Positions 46,144 through 55,690 of a stretch of DNA of 64,000 nucleotides are shown here, in pieces (the first letter of the stretch is position 1; every line of letters begins with the position of its first letter). The DNA comes from CATOSP01 sp965205385. GTDB taxonomy: Bacteria > Chloroflexota > Dehalococcoidia > Lucifugimonadales > UBA3495. The stretch spans positions 186,001 through 250,000 of the forward strand of contig CBDBGS010000005.1 in NCBI GenBank assembly GCA_965205385.1. Reading direction: 5' to 3'. Both the position numbers and the translations under genes were made by a program. The notes beneath the pieces are model-generated. The model worked only from the letters and a program-made list of their open reading frames with translations, ran no database searches and was not told where the DNA came from.

Positions 46144-47418
46144 ATGCGGAAACGGTGGGACCCTGGAATGCTTTCGTCAAGGGTTTCCGCGGATTGGCGG
46201 TGTATCTGGAGGACGAGGGTTTCACGGGGGATGGACCGGCTGGCGGAAAGCGCCCGTTTTCCGCGGCAGGATGTTCCCCAGGGAACCCTTTATGCGCCGG
46301 CGCAGAATCGCCAAAATCGACCCCCCAGCGGGCTTCAGGGTCCCCGGTCTAGCCGTGCGGGCAGGACCAGGGCCGCAGCCACCTGTCCAACCGGCCTGTA
46401 CGGGCGCGATGTGCAGACCGTGTATATCAACTACGGCACGTATGTACTGAACTCGCAGCCTCCGACGCTCGACACCACCCTGAAGACGGAAACGCTCTAC
46501 GTGACTCCGTGTGAAGTCACAACGGCCAGCCAGGAGAGAGCCGAACTGGTGGAGATATTCCCGGTTGAGGCCCTCTACTACCCGCTTAGCATGAACAGCA
46601 GGGTTGAGATAGGGGACCGGGCCCGTCACTACGAAAACATCAAGTCCGGCTACTGCGTGGGGGGCCAGCAAACCCTATCGTCCTCGGAAGAGATCGAAGT
46701 CTACGGGTCATGGCTGAACAGCGATTGCGTCTATACCCAACGCGGCCAGCCGTATATCGACTACCACACCTTCACCATGAGCAGGACGGCCAACGTCACC
46801 ATCGACCTGCAAGGCCAGGGGGACCCATGGGATACGGTGGATACGTTCCTCTACCTCTGGAGGCTGAATAGCGGCGGCACCAAGACGATCCTTGACCTCA
46901 ATGACGATGTGGGCGATTCCCTGGATTCCCGAATAACCAGAAACCTTGCCCCCGCCCGCTACATGATCGGAGCGACGACATATGCCTCGGGCGCGACTGG
47001 GGACTACAGACTCCACATCCGGGTTATCCAGGAACAGGCTTGCTCCTCATACGCAATGCCGGCCACGAGCGCAACCTCCAGCGTCTCAACTGATTGGACC
47101 CTGGCGGACTGCGTATCCGGGAGACGGCCTGGGAGCTACGCTGATTTCTACAACTTCTCGGTTGAGGGTACCGCGGATAGATCGGTCACGATTGACCTGA
47201 CCTCCATCAACTCCGATGTGGATACTTTCTTGTACCTTGTGTCGGGCAACACAACGGCAGGCACTGGGTATCTGGAACGCGACGATGATGGCGGGGATCT
47301 CTATTATGACTCCCGCATAACCCGGAGGTTAAGTCCGGAGATATACACCATAGAGGCGACGACCTACAGTGCTTACGCCAAGGGGTCATACAGGCTGGCC
47401 ATCAGCGGCCACAGATAA
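46144..47418 (+). CDS. Protein with two PPC-type (pre-peptidase C-terminal) domains
   Basis: 424 codons open, but only the part from about codon 90 looks conserved. Two repeats are seen: SDCVYTQRGQPYIDYHTFTMSRTANVTIDLQ..DTFLYLW..LNDDVGDSLDSRITRNLAPARYMIGATTY and ADCVSGRRPGSYADFYNFSVEG..VTIDLTS..DTFLYLVSG..DDDGG..SRITRRLSPEIYTIEATTY. These are bacterial PPC domains, calcium-binding-like beta-sandwiches found at the ends of secreted proteases. No peptidase domain or signal peptide remains. The first 85 codons are Arg/Pro-rich while another frame (46140-46352) looks more protein-like, so the N-terminus is probably damaged. Followed by a strong terminator. Confidence 0.7.
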   Translation: MRKRWDPGMLSSRVSADWRCIWRTRVSRGMDRLAESARFPRQDVPQGTLYAPAQNRQNRPPSGLQGPRSSRAGRTRAAATCPTGLYGRDVQTVYINYGTYVLNSQPPTLDTTLKTETLYVTPCEVTTASQERAELVEIFPVEALYYPLSMNSRVEIGDRARHYENIKSGYCVGGQQTLSSSEEIEVYGSWLNSDCVYTQRGQPYIDYHTFTMSRTANVTIDLQGQGDPWDTVDTFLYLWRLNSGGTKTILDLNDDVGDSLDSRITRNLAPARYMIGATTYASGATGDYRLHIRVIQEQACSSYAMPATSATSSVSTDWTLADCVSGRRPGSYADFYNFSVEGTADRSVTIDLTSINSDVDTFLYLVSGNTTAGTGYLERDDDGGDLYYDSRITRRLSPEIYTIEATTYSAYAKGSYRLAISGHR

Positions 47419-47446
47419 CCCCTGGCACACCACGAGAGACAGAGAG

Positions 47447-47478
47447 AAGGCCCGCCGGAACAACCGGCGGGCCTTTTT
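47447..47478. terminator. Rho-independent terminator after the PPC gene
   Basis: Stem aaggcccgccgg (47447-47458) / ccggcgggcctt (47464-47475), 5-nt loop, followed by a T-run. Confidence 0.92.
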
Positions 47479-47498
47479 GGGTCTGTTGCGTCCCCTGT

Positions 47499-47918
47499 CT
47501 AGATGCAGGTGGCGTCCTCAGCCGGAGGGCCTACGGGTCTGCGCCAGCGTGAATGATCGGTAGGGTCTTCCTGGGTTTCATGTTGCCTCCCCACGATCAA
47601 CAACTCGCCGAGGACGTACGTGACCACTGGGGCGGCTATCGTGGTAACGATGGCCACGACACCTGCAAACGCTAACTCCCCGGAAGTGAAGTTGTTGGTC
47701 GAAGTCTTCCTGAAGTAGGCCATTATCACAGTAGCGATGTTCAGACTGACCCCAGCAATCCCGACAATGAGGCCCGTGGCCAGTCCTGTCACGACCGGAA
47801 ACCGGGAAAATGGCAGTGTGGGCGCGTCATTCCTGCGGACCAGACCGCAGAGAAGCCCCGATGCGAGGGCAGTGACAGGAGGCCCGAATAACACCCCGAG
47901 CGCGAGTAGGAAAAGCAT
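47499..47918 (-). CDS. Small membrane protein, unknown
   Basis: 139 residues with three predicted TM helices (MLFLLALGVLFGPPVTALASGLLCGL, VVTGLATGLIVGIAGVSLNIATVIMAYF, LAFAGVVAIVTTIAAPVVTYVLGELLIV) and a polar C-terminal tail of about 35 residues. No family recognised. ATG at 47918 with a weak GAGGT upstream. It sits between the PPC terminator and the left end of an IS630 remnant, 44 bp from the latter, so any native promoter is very short or was removed by the element. Confidence 0.65.
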   Translation of the reverse strand: MLFLLALGVLFGPPVTALASGLLCGLVRRNDAPTLPFSRFPVVTGLATGLIVGIAGVSLNIATVIMAYFRKTSTNNFTSGELAFAGVVAIVTTIAAPVVTYVLGELLIVGRQHETQEDPTDHSRWRRPVGPPAEDATCI

Positions 47919-47961
47919 TTAAGATCAACCTCTCACGGCGAACGTGACACGACCATCTTAC

Positions 47962-49140
47962 TAAACCAAAGCCAGGGTGAAATGCGCAGAAGCATGGGGT
48001 AAATTTACGGAGGAACTGGGTTAGCCCGCTATGGGGTCGGGGATGGGTTGGTGATGGGTGTGAGAGAGATAGAGCGGTTTCTCGAACAGTGGCGGATGGA
48101 TGCCAGGGACTTGCACCGGCGGCTTATTCCGGCGCCGGCGCCCCGGGAGCGGGCCCTTCGGCAAGCTCAGGAGATGGCACGCCATATGGCTGCTGGCCCA
48201 AGGATGGACCGCTTCGGGTACGGCCCAGGGACGAGATCCGCACACCATCGGACGAGGGGCCGCCGCCTTTGGCGAGGGCGGGCCTGCCGCCTTGATGTTC
48301 GTGCAGTCCGGGGGTCCCCTCCCGACCCATGCGAGACGCAGCAGGCGGAGTTGAAGGCGGCGGTGCAGGAACTGCCCGCCATGGCTGGCATCGAACTGGC
48401 CAACTGGACCCTTCGGCAAGCTCAGGAGGAAGGTGGTCCATCGGTTTGTCCCGGAGCGATTCAGCATCAGCCTGAGCCGCAGCGGTTGCCTGAACTATCT
48501 GCACCGGTTGGGGTTCGTCTTGAAGCGTCCCAAGAAGCGGCTGGTCAGGGCTGATGCCGGGCTTCGGGGTAAGTGGGTGCTCCGGGGACAGCCGGCCCTG
48601 GTGGACTCGAGCAGCCCGCGGTGGGGCGAGAAGGCCAGCTACTACTCGGCAGTGTCCCCGGAGACAGGAGCGGTGGAATGGATGGAACTGGAGGGTAACC
48701 GCAACTCCGGGACCTCGGAGGCCTTTCTGAGGCAACTGCGGGAGAGGCGCCCTGGGCCATTGAACGTGATCTGGGACAACGAGCCGGCGCACCGTGGCGA
48801 GGCGTTGAGGGAGTACCTACGGACGCCATGCCTGGGGCTGCGGCTGGTGAACCCCCCGTTTTCACGGGGGCAGGCCCTGCCGGACTACAGCCCGGACGGA
48901 GGCGCCGATGAGGCGGTGGGGCTGGGCTGGAGAGGAGGCCACCGGAAACCTGTGCCTGGGAAGCAAGGCTGAGGTGCAGGAGAGGCTCGGCAGTTTCCTC
49001 GCCGGTCTGGCCAGCCGGCAAGAAGAGGTGAAGCGCCGCTGCCGCACCGCCCTGCAATCAAAGGCCGAAGCACTCGTTCGAGATTCCCGGCCTGCTTCCC
49101 CGCACCCGGCAAATGCACATCCCCCTTTGGCTTTAGTTTA
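47962..49140 (+). mobile_element. IS630 remnant with micro-insertions and a catalytic deletion
   Basis: Ends ctaaaccaaagccagggtg (47961-47979) and ctttggctttagttta (49125-49140), TA-flanked; transposase in plus orientation, opposite to the copy at 33.4 kb. Starts VREIERFLEQWRMDARDLHRRLIPAPAPRER, but a 19-bp sequence (cccttcggcaagctcagga) interrupts it at 48154-48172 and again at 48409-48427, shifting the frame. A stretch of about 40 codons holding the first catalytic Asp is deleted (RADAGLRGKW replaces RADEEKR...ELRGKW). Later VIWDNEPAHRGEALREYL remains, then another frameshift. Dead element whose right end lies 35 bp before the nitric oxide reductase start. Confidence 0.88.
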
Positions 49141-49174
49141 GCCTCCGGTCAGGCCGACCGAGGTGGAGAGTTCC

Positions 49175-51540
49175 ATGGAAGATGCAGCCTCTATGACCGA
49201 TGGTTCCGTCCGGACTGAGGATTCTCCCGAGGGTGCCCGTCGGATGGCCCGGGGCATCCGGGCGTTGTGGATCGGGCTCACCGTCCTGGTGGTGGATCCT
49301 TCGCCGCCCTGCTGTACTTCGGCGGAGAAATCTACCAGACGGCCCCTCCCATACCCGAGGCCGTCGCCGGCTCCGGCGGGGAGGTCCTCTTCAGCGGGGA
49401 CGACCTGCGCAGAGGCCAGGATGTCTGGCGCTCCATCGGCGGACACGAGCTGGGGACGATCTGGGGCCACGGAGCTTACACCGCCCCGGACTGGACGGCG
49501 GACTGGCTGCACCGGGAGGCGGTGTGGCTGGTCGAGCATTGGGCGCAGACCGATTTCAGGGCGCCCTTCGACTCCCTGGCCGGCGAGCAGTCCGCTGCCC
49601 TGGAGGCGCGACTCCGGAATGAACTCCGCACCAACACCTACGACCCCGCCACCGGGACCATCACCATCTCCCCGGTCCGGGCCGAGGCCATCAGGGCGGT
49701 CCAGTCCCACTACACCGCCCTCTTCGGCGGCGACCCGGAACTGGACCACCTTCGGGAGAGCTACGCCATGCCCCGGTCGGTCATCCCTGATCCGGAGCGT
49801 CGGGAGGCCTTTACCGCCTTCCTGTTCTGGGCAACGTGGGCCTGCGTCACCGAGCGTCCCGGGAAGGAGATCACCTACACCCACAACTGGCCGCCCGACG
49901 ACCTGGTGGGGAACCGGCCCACGGGTACGATGGTCGTCGTCTCGGTGATCAGCTTCGTGCTGCTGCTGGGCGGCATCGGCGGGCTGGCCTGGTTCTTCGC
50001 CGCCAGCCGGGACACCTGGAGGACCGAGGCCGTCTCGACCCCCGCCGACCCGCTGATCACATTTCAGCCTACCCCGTCCATGCGGGCCACCCACAAGTAC
50101 TTCTGGGTGGTGGGCGCGCTGGCGGTGGCCCAGATCGCGGCGGGGATTGTCACGGCCCACTACGGTGTGGAGGGCACCGAGTTCTACGGGATACCCCTTT
50201 CCGAGCTGGTGCCCTACTCCCTGTCCCGGACCTGGCACGTGCAGCTGGGGATGCTCTGGATCGCCACCTCCTGGCTGGCCACCGGGCTGTGCCTGGCGCC
50301 GTTGATCGCGGGACGCGAACCCCGCTTCCAGCGGCTGGGAGTGAACGTACTGCTGGCGGCCCTCGTCGTCGTCGTGGCGGGCTCGATGATGGGGCAGGCC
50401 TTCGCCATCCACCAGGTCCTGGGAGATCAGGCCAACTTCTGGCTGGGGCACCAGGGATACGAGTACCTGGATCTGGGGCGCTTCTGGCAGGCGTTGCTGC
50501 TGGCGGGCCTGCTCCTGTGGTTGGTGCTGATGCTGCGGCCCCTGGTCCCCGCCTGGCGGTCGGCCCAAGGGGACACCCGCCGCCGGCAGTTCCTGGCCAT
50601 ATTCATGATGTCCATCGGCGCCATCGCCCTCTTCTATGCCCCGGGGCTGATACCGGGGAGGCATGAAAATCTGGCCATCGCCGAGTACTGGCGATGGTGG
50701 GTGGTCCACCTTTGGGTGGAGGGCTTCTTCGAGGTCTTCGCCACAGCGGTGATCTCCCTTATCTTCGTCCGCCTGGGACTGGTGCGGGTCCAGTCGGCGG
50801 TCATGGCTATCCTGTTCACCACCATCCTGTATCTCAGCGGGGGCGTGCTGGGAATGTTCCACCATCTCTACTTCACCGGGACCACGCCCGTCATCCTGGT
50901 GATCGGCGGAACCTTCAGCGCCCTGGAACTGATGCCCCTGGTGATGGTCGGGTTCGAGGCCTACGAGAACCTGTCGATGACCCGGAGGACGTCCTGGATC
51001 CATCACTACAAGTGGCCGGTGTTCTTCTTCATCGCCTCGGCCTTCTGGAACCTGGTGGGAGCGGGACTGTTCGGCTTCCTGATCAACCCGCCCATCGCTC
51101 TCTATTACATGCAGGGGCTGAACACCACGGCCGTCCATGCCCACGCGGCGCTGTTCGGGGTCTACGGGAACCTGGGCCTGGGTCTGACCCTGCTGAGCCT
51201 GCGGGTCCTGACGGTGCGCCGCCGGTGGCGGACCGGCACCCTGTCTTTCGCCTTCTGGTCCATCAACATCGGTCTTTCGCTGATGGTGCTGCTGAGCCTG
51301 CTCCCAGTGGGACTGGCCCAGACCTGGGCCAGCGTGGAGCACGGGATGTGGTACGCCCGGTCTGCGGAGTTCCTGCAGACGCCGGTCCTTGAGGTCTTCC
51401 GGTGGCTGCGGTCCATCGGGGACACCATCTTCGCGGTGGGCATCCTGGCCCTGGGCTGGTTCGTCATCGGCCTGTCCGGCGGATGGTCGACGGCAGGCGC
51501 CCGCCAGGATTCACCGGGCCTTCAGGCCGCGGACGACTAG
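49175..51540 (+). pseudogene. norZ: Quinol-dependent nitric oxide reductase (qNOR) with one-base frameshift
   Basis: ATG 49175 (GGAG upstream). The first 40 codons (DAASMTDGSVRTEDSPEG..RALWIGLTVLVV) end at a frameshift at 49294. Adding one G there joins VV to GSFAALLYFGGEIYQ, completing TM1 and giving about 788 residues, the qNOR length. The periplasmic domain has GHELGTIWGHGAYTAPDWTADWLHRE. Catalytic core: low-spin haem His (nt 50236), VVHLWVEGFFEVF (His and Glu of the FeB site), MFHHLYF (HH at nt 50859) and HAHAALFGVYG (nt 51136). It reduces NO to N2O with quinol electrons, protecting against NO or taking part in denitrification. An internal start would remove TM1. The stop codon lies inside a MITE terminal repeat. 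Confidence 0.9.
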
Positions 51541-51689
51541 TATTACAACGACGCTTAATCAAATAGGGTGGCTTGTGAGCGGAAATTGTATTGGGGAACG
51601 AACGGGCGCGAAGCCGTCGTGCAAGCTGGCCTATAGCCGGGAAGGGATTCCCAAGAGCCCTTTCATGCCAACCGTCGTTGTAATACTAG
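51537..51689. mobile_element. 153-bp MITE with perfect 17-bp inverted repeats
   Basis: ctagtattacaacgacg (51537-51553) and its exact reverse complement cgtcgttgtaatactag (51673-51689). The interior has no gene. The qNOR stop codon TAG (51538-51540) is part of the left repeat. The remaining 51690-51989 is AT-richer and shows no gene. Confidence 0.85.
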
Positions 51690-51989
51690 AAGTCTGGCCG
51701 GAAAGCCATTGGCCGGGTTTCGCGCTACGCCAGACAGACGTATTATAGTCTTATACAGCATGATAGTATGTGTAACACGTTGAAATGCCCCACTATTACA
51801 TCGATAATCGTCGTTAAGAAAACGACGGCTTGGGGAGATTCGGGGTTCCCGGCCACATTTCTAGTGACACCGCACATCGTAGGTCGGCCAGACCCTTAAC
51901 TACTGACACATATTAAAACCCACTGAGCTGCGAGCAGTTGGTAACCCGACTAAGCGACGAGGTTCCCTGGGGAGGTTGTCGTCCGGATT

Positions 51990-53032
51990 TCAGGTCATGA
52001 ACCAGGCGGCCGGCGGTCTGGACAGGAAGTCCTCCAGGGGTATGCCGCCTGTGCCCACCAGCAGGGGCACTGCCGATGAGTGAGACTTCACGAACTTTTC
52101 CATACCGTGCAGCGCGCGTACCCGCCCGCTCTTCACCTCGATTGCGAACAGTCGGCCCTCGTGGGGCACCACGAAGTCCACCTCTTGGTTCCGGTCGGTC
52201 CAGTAGAACACGTCGTGGCGTCCGGAGCTGAACGCCCAGTTGCATAGGTGGGCGCCGACGGCGCATTCTACCAGCCGTCCCCACCGGTCGGGTTCCTGCT
52301 TCCAGGAGCCCAGCGCGACGGAGCTGGAGGCGGTCACCAGGCCGGTGTCCAGTGGTTGGAGCTTGGGGCTGGAGCTACGGCGGCGGACCTCGCCGCCGTA
52401 CTTCTGGAGGCCTCGGACCATGCCGGCGTCTCCGAGCAGGCCCAGGTAGTGGACCAGGGTGGTCACGTTGTTTGCGTCCTGCATCTGGCCCAGCATCTTG
52501 TTGTACGACAGGATCTCGGCGCAGTGTGAGCAGGCGAGCTCGAAGAGGCGCCGAAGCAGCACCGGGCGTCGCACGTCGGTGAGCGACAGGATGTCCCGGG
52601 AGACGGTGGGTTCCACTATGGCGTCCCTGATGTAATTGGCCAGCCTTTCGGGGTCTTCAACCAGTGGCGCCGTGCCTGGATAGCCGCCGTGCAGGATATG
52701 CTGTTCGAGGTTCCAGCCAAAGGCGTCCCGCATTTCCCCGAAGCTCCAGTGCGGCACCCTCAGCATCTCGAAGCGGCCCGCCAGGCTCTCGGACAGTCCC
52801 TTGTGGACCAGCAGGGGGGAGGATCCCATCAGAATCACGTGCAGTTCTGAGCCGTTCCGGGTGTCCTCGTCCCACAGGAGCTTCACTGCCTCGGGCCAGC
52901 CTTCGACTTTCTGGATCTCGTCCAGGACGAGGACGGCGCCATCGTTATCTCGGGAGAGAGCCCTGGCCTGGTTCCACTGTTGGGAGATCCAGACGGAGGT
53001 CTGCAGCACGGGGGAGTCGGTGGTGGCGTAAT
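51990..53032 (-). pseudogene. ATPase of the AAA_14/DUF4143 type, N-terminally truncated
   Basis: About 345 codons remain open, up to the junction at about 53033. Walker B VLVLDEIQKVEGWPEAVKLLWDEDT, the sensor-like VILMGSSPLLV, WSFGEMRDAF, and C-terminal DUF4143 nuclease-like part (VFYWTDRNQEVDFVV..GRLFAIEVKSGR) are intact. In this large family the Walker A (G..R.VGKT) lies about 40 residues before the first residue seen here; it has been cut off at a 44-bp repeat that recurs at 55.0 kb. A GTG at 53009 could start a shortened product without ATP binding. Family members are often encoded near mobile DNA; function unclear. Confidence 0.82.
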
Positions 53033-53076
53033 CCCGTATTCCCCATTTGGCTCAAACAAGTGATGCGGTAAATAGG
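53033..53076. repeat. 44-bp direct repeat, copy 1 (IS end-like)
   Basis: Starts cccgtattccccatttggct and continues to aaataggc. A close copy with about four differences lies at 55003-55044 in the same orientation, about 1.97 kb away. The two bracket the IS1380 transposase gene and the Lys-rich microprotein gene. Copy 1 marks the breakpoint of the DUF4143 gene. Confidence 0.85.
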
Positions 53077-53190
53077 CAACTTTCTTGCTTTTCTAGTCGT
53101 AACATGAATCTCTTAGCCGTATTTCAGATATAATACATGCAATAAGTTGGCTATTTCAGATAACTTGCGTACCGGCATTGGAGGCACCCG

Positions 53191-54522
53191 ATGGGTGACC
53201 GCGAAAAGGCCTCTCTTCGGCTCCAATTCAATCCCCAAATCCGGCTGGAGTTACATGGCGCCACCATCACCTCCGACGCCGGACTGCTGGCATTCCGAGA
53301 ACTGGATGACGCCCTGGACCTTACCCCCATAGCCTCCGACTATCTCCAGGAAAGCCGTACCGGCCGCAACATCCGCCGCCACCTGGTCCCTCTGCTCCGC
53401 CAGTCCATCTACAGCCGCTTGGCCGGCTACGATGATACCAACGATGCAGAACGTCTTTCCCAAGACCCAGCCATGAGAGTTGTCGTGGGCTGGCAAGGCT
53501 CAGACCGCAACGCCGCCAGAACCAACACCATGAGCCGTTTTGAGACGGAGACTCTGACTCAAGAGGACAACCTAAAGGGGCTGGCCCTGATGAATCCCCA
53601 GTGGGTGGAGCTGGCCATGGCTCACACTCCACACCGGCGAGTGATTCTGGACATGGACAGTTCGGAGAGTCCAGTGCATGGTCAGCAGGAAGGAGCCGCC
53701 TACAACGGGCACTTCGAGTGTGTTTGCTATCATCCCCTCTTTCTATTCAACCAGTTCGGGGATTGCGAAGGAGCGACGCTACGATCCGGGAACGTCTCCA
53801 GCGCCGATGGCTGGCAGGAACTCCTTGAGCCGGTGGTGAAAGGATACCAGAAGAAAGGACTGCGGTTGCTGTTCCGGGGTGACGCTGCTTTTGCCAAGCC
53901 GGAGCTATACGAGTATCTGGAACAAGGAAAGATCGGGTACGCCATCCGGCTTCCCGCCAATCAGGTAATTTAGGAGCAGATCCAACCCTTGCTGGAGCGT
54001 CCTACCGAATGGCCATCCCGGGAGCCTAGCGTCTCCTACCATGACTATGCCTATCAGGCCCAGAGTTGGCACTTGCCCAGGCGAGTGGTGGCTAAAGTAG
54101 AGTGGCATCAGGGGGAGCTGTTCCCCAGGGTTGGTTTCATCGTGACCAACCTGAGATATCCACCCAAAGGAATAGTCCGCTTCTACAATGGCCGTGGCAC
54201 GGCGGAGCAGTGGATCAAGGAAGGCAAGTGCGCCCTGAACTGGACCCGGCTTTCCTGCCACAAGTTCGTGGCCAACCAGGTGAGGCTATGGCTGTTCGTC
54301 CTGACTTACAACCTGGGCAACTTTATGAGAAGGCTGGTGTTGCCGGAGGAAATGATGCACTGGTCGCTGACCAGTCTTCAGACCAGGCTGATCAAAACCG
54401 GAGGACGGTTGGTACGTCATGCCAGGAGGCTGGTGTTTCAGCTTGCCGAGGTGCTGGTAACCAGGGAAATGCTGACCGGGATATTGGAACGGATCAGCCG
54501 GCTTCGGCTGGCACCTGGCTAG
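53191..54522 (+). pseudogene. IS1380-family transposase interrupted by an in-frame TAG
   Basis: The frame from GTG/ATG near 53191 (MGDREKASLRLQFNPQIRLEL) through TSDAGLLAFRELDD, GRNIRRHLVPLLRQSIYSRLAGYDDTND, RRVILDMDSSESPVHG and LFRGDAAFAKPELYEYLE is IS1380-type (DDE with D in DMDSS and RGDAAF). A TAG at 53971-53973 follows QVI. The same frame continues EQIQPLLERP, then RYPPKGIVRFYNGRGTAEQWIKEGK with the final Glu, and LVLTREML-type ending at 54522. CAG to TAG at a Gln position is the simplest cause. A tandem tatttcagata lies in the upstream 53120-53162 end region with a TATAAT at about 53130. Confidence 0.88.
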
Positions 54523-54779
54523 CCTGCTTTGAGAGCACCGGTATTAGGACAGCTATGGGGTCGTCCGGGGTAAATAGGCCGCCCCGAGGGAGACGCTTGG
54601 GCAGAGGCAGGCATTTCTGGACTTTTACGCTCGTCAGGGGGGTAGTTACCCTATGAGAGTGGTCAGTTGAGTGAATCGGATGCAGTTGACGCCCTCAGGC
54701 TGCCGTTTTCTAGTTCACGGCACGCCAGAGGGTCCAATCGCAGGGCAATCACTTTGATCTGGGGAATCCCGGCTTAAAT

Positions 54780-54881
54780 CTACTTTTCCTTTTTCAATTT
54801 ACGTTTTTCCATTAGAGTGTGTTTTGCATGTTTCTGTTGTTCCTTTTTGGCCTTATCTTTTTTACCACCCTTATCACCCAT
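54780..54881 (-). CDS. Lys-rich microprotein (33 aa)
   Basis: Starts MGDKGGKKDKAKKEQQ and ends in KLKKEK; about 45% Lys. ATG 54881 is preceded at 8 nt by a perfect AAGGAG (54890-54895). Short proteins beginning MG(D/S)KGGKKDK are widespread in bacteria, unannotated in function, disordered and probably nucleic-acid- or ribosome-associated. The local DNA is clearly AT-richer than its surroundings. The adjoining stretches 54523-54779 and 54896-55002 show no other gene. Confidence 0.75.
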   Translation of the reverse strand: MGDKGGKKDKAKKEQQKHAKHTLMEKRKLKKEK

Positions 54882-55002
54882 TATTTTTACTCCTTTGATG
54901 GGATATCAATCACCGAAACTCCGCTTCGCGATGACACGGCGGCCTGCTCAAGCATGTGCAGACCGCTGGAATAGGTTAACACGGCAAGGTGCTGTGTCCC
55001 AG

Positions 55003-55044
55003 CCCGTATTCCCCATTTGGCTAAAACAAGTGATATGGTAAATG
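55003..55044. repeat. Direct repeat, copy 2 (IS end-like)
   Basis: cccgtattccccatttggct then aaaacaagtgatatggtaaatgg; paired with the copy at 53033-53076, same orientation. Likely a solo element end or a footprint of IS1380-related insertion. Confidence 0.8.
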
Positions 55045-55281
55045 GACATTTAGAGATACCCGGCGAGTCCTTTGCGGACAAGTTCCGGACCATGGAGCGC
55101 TTCCAGGCGGAGGTTAGACCCCTGGTGCCCGCGTCATGATCCTCGTACGCCTTGCTACAGGTGTTTTGCCGGGGTGAGGCGATTAGGGGTCTCATATCAG
55201 GCTTCCCCTAATCCCGCCAACGAAGAGTTATCAGTCCGAGCAACGGTCAGCAATCACTGTATTTGCTGGGGAGGAAAGACG

Positions 55282-55530
55282 ATGCCCATCATAAGTCAAG
55301 CTGATGCAACCGTCACCACCCACATCCACCCCGACAGCGAAGAGGCCATGGTCATCGTGGAGGGCAGTCTGGAAGCAATTCTGGGTGACCAGGTAGTTAC
55401 GCTAGGAGAGGGGGACACTGTCCTGGCCCCTGCAGGTGTCAAGCACGGGTTCGAAAACCGGTCCGGCGCTACCGCAAGGTTGTTGGCCATATTCCCCAAG
55501 ACCCAGTTCGAAAGAGTCCCGATGGAGTAG
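55282..55530 (+). CDS. Small cupin-domain protein
   Basis: 83 residues from ATG 55282 with GGGGAGGAAAG upstream. Cupin motif 1 THIHPDSEEAMVIVEGSLEAILGD (metal His residues) and motif 2 VLAPAGVKHGFENRSG are clear. It is short for a cupin: the frame is open further upstream (SNHCICWGGKTMPIISQ) and a non-ATG start there could supply the first beta strands. The metal and substrate are unknown. Downstream DNA carries a REP-type palindrome before the next gene. Confidence 0.8.
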   Translation: MPIISQADATVTTHIHPDSEEAMVIVEGSLEAILGDQVVTLGEGDTVLAPAGVKHGFENRSGATARLLAIFPKTQFERVPME

Positions 55531-55600
55531 AATTGGCCTGTGTGAGGCCGCTCCGGGAGGAAGCACACTGGGGGCTTATCAGAACCCCCCCGCTGTGGAT

Positions 55601-55649
55601 CGACAAGCTCACCACGAACGGAAGGAAACCGTTCGCGCTGAGCCTGTCG
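55601..55649. repeat. REP-type palindrome (cgacaagctca...gaacgg)
   Basis: Left arm 55601-55621 pairs with the reverse complement of 55629-55649 at 18 of 21 positions, 7-nt spacer. The right arm continues as cgaaggg, making cccttcgacaggctcag on the other strand. That is nearly the same as the 19-bp micro-insertions in the IS630 remnant at 48.2 and 48.4 kb. Confidence 0.85.
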
Positions 55650-55690
55650 AAGGGCGGGCGCAAGACTAGATTAACTGAAGGAGGACTCCC

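Noticed and set aside
49138..51342. A 734-codon minus-strand open frame opposite the nitric oxide reductase gene
   Set aside because: It is an antisense shadow of a highly GC-rich gene; low-complexity Gln/Gly/His/Arg protein with no domains, while the plus strand encodes a clear qNOR.
34895..54522. Use of TAG as a sense codon
   Set aside because: Many intact genes in the window end with TAG, including the first SDR and the FTRc gene, and the affected genes also carry frameshifts. Ordinary CAG-to-TAG mutations suffice.
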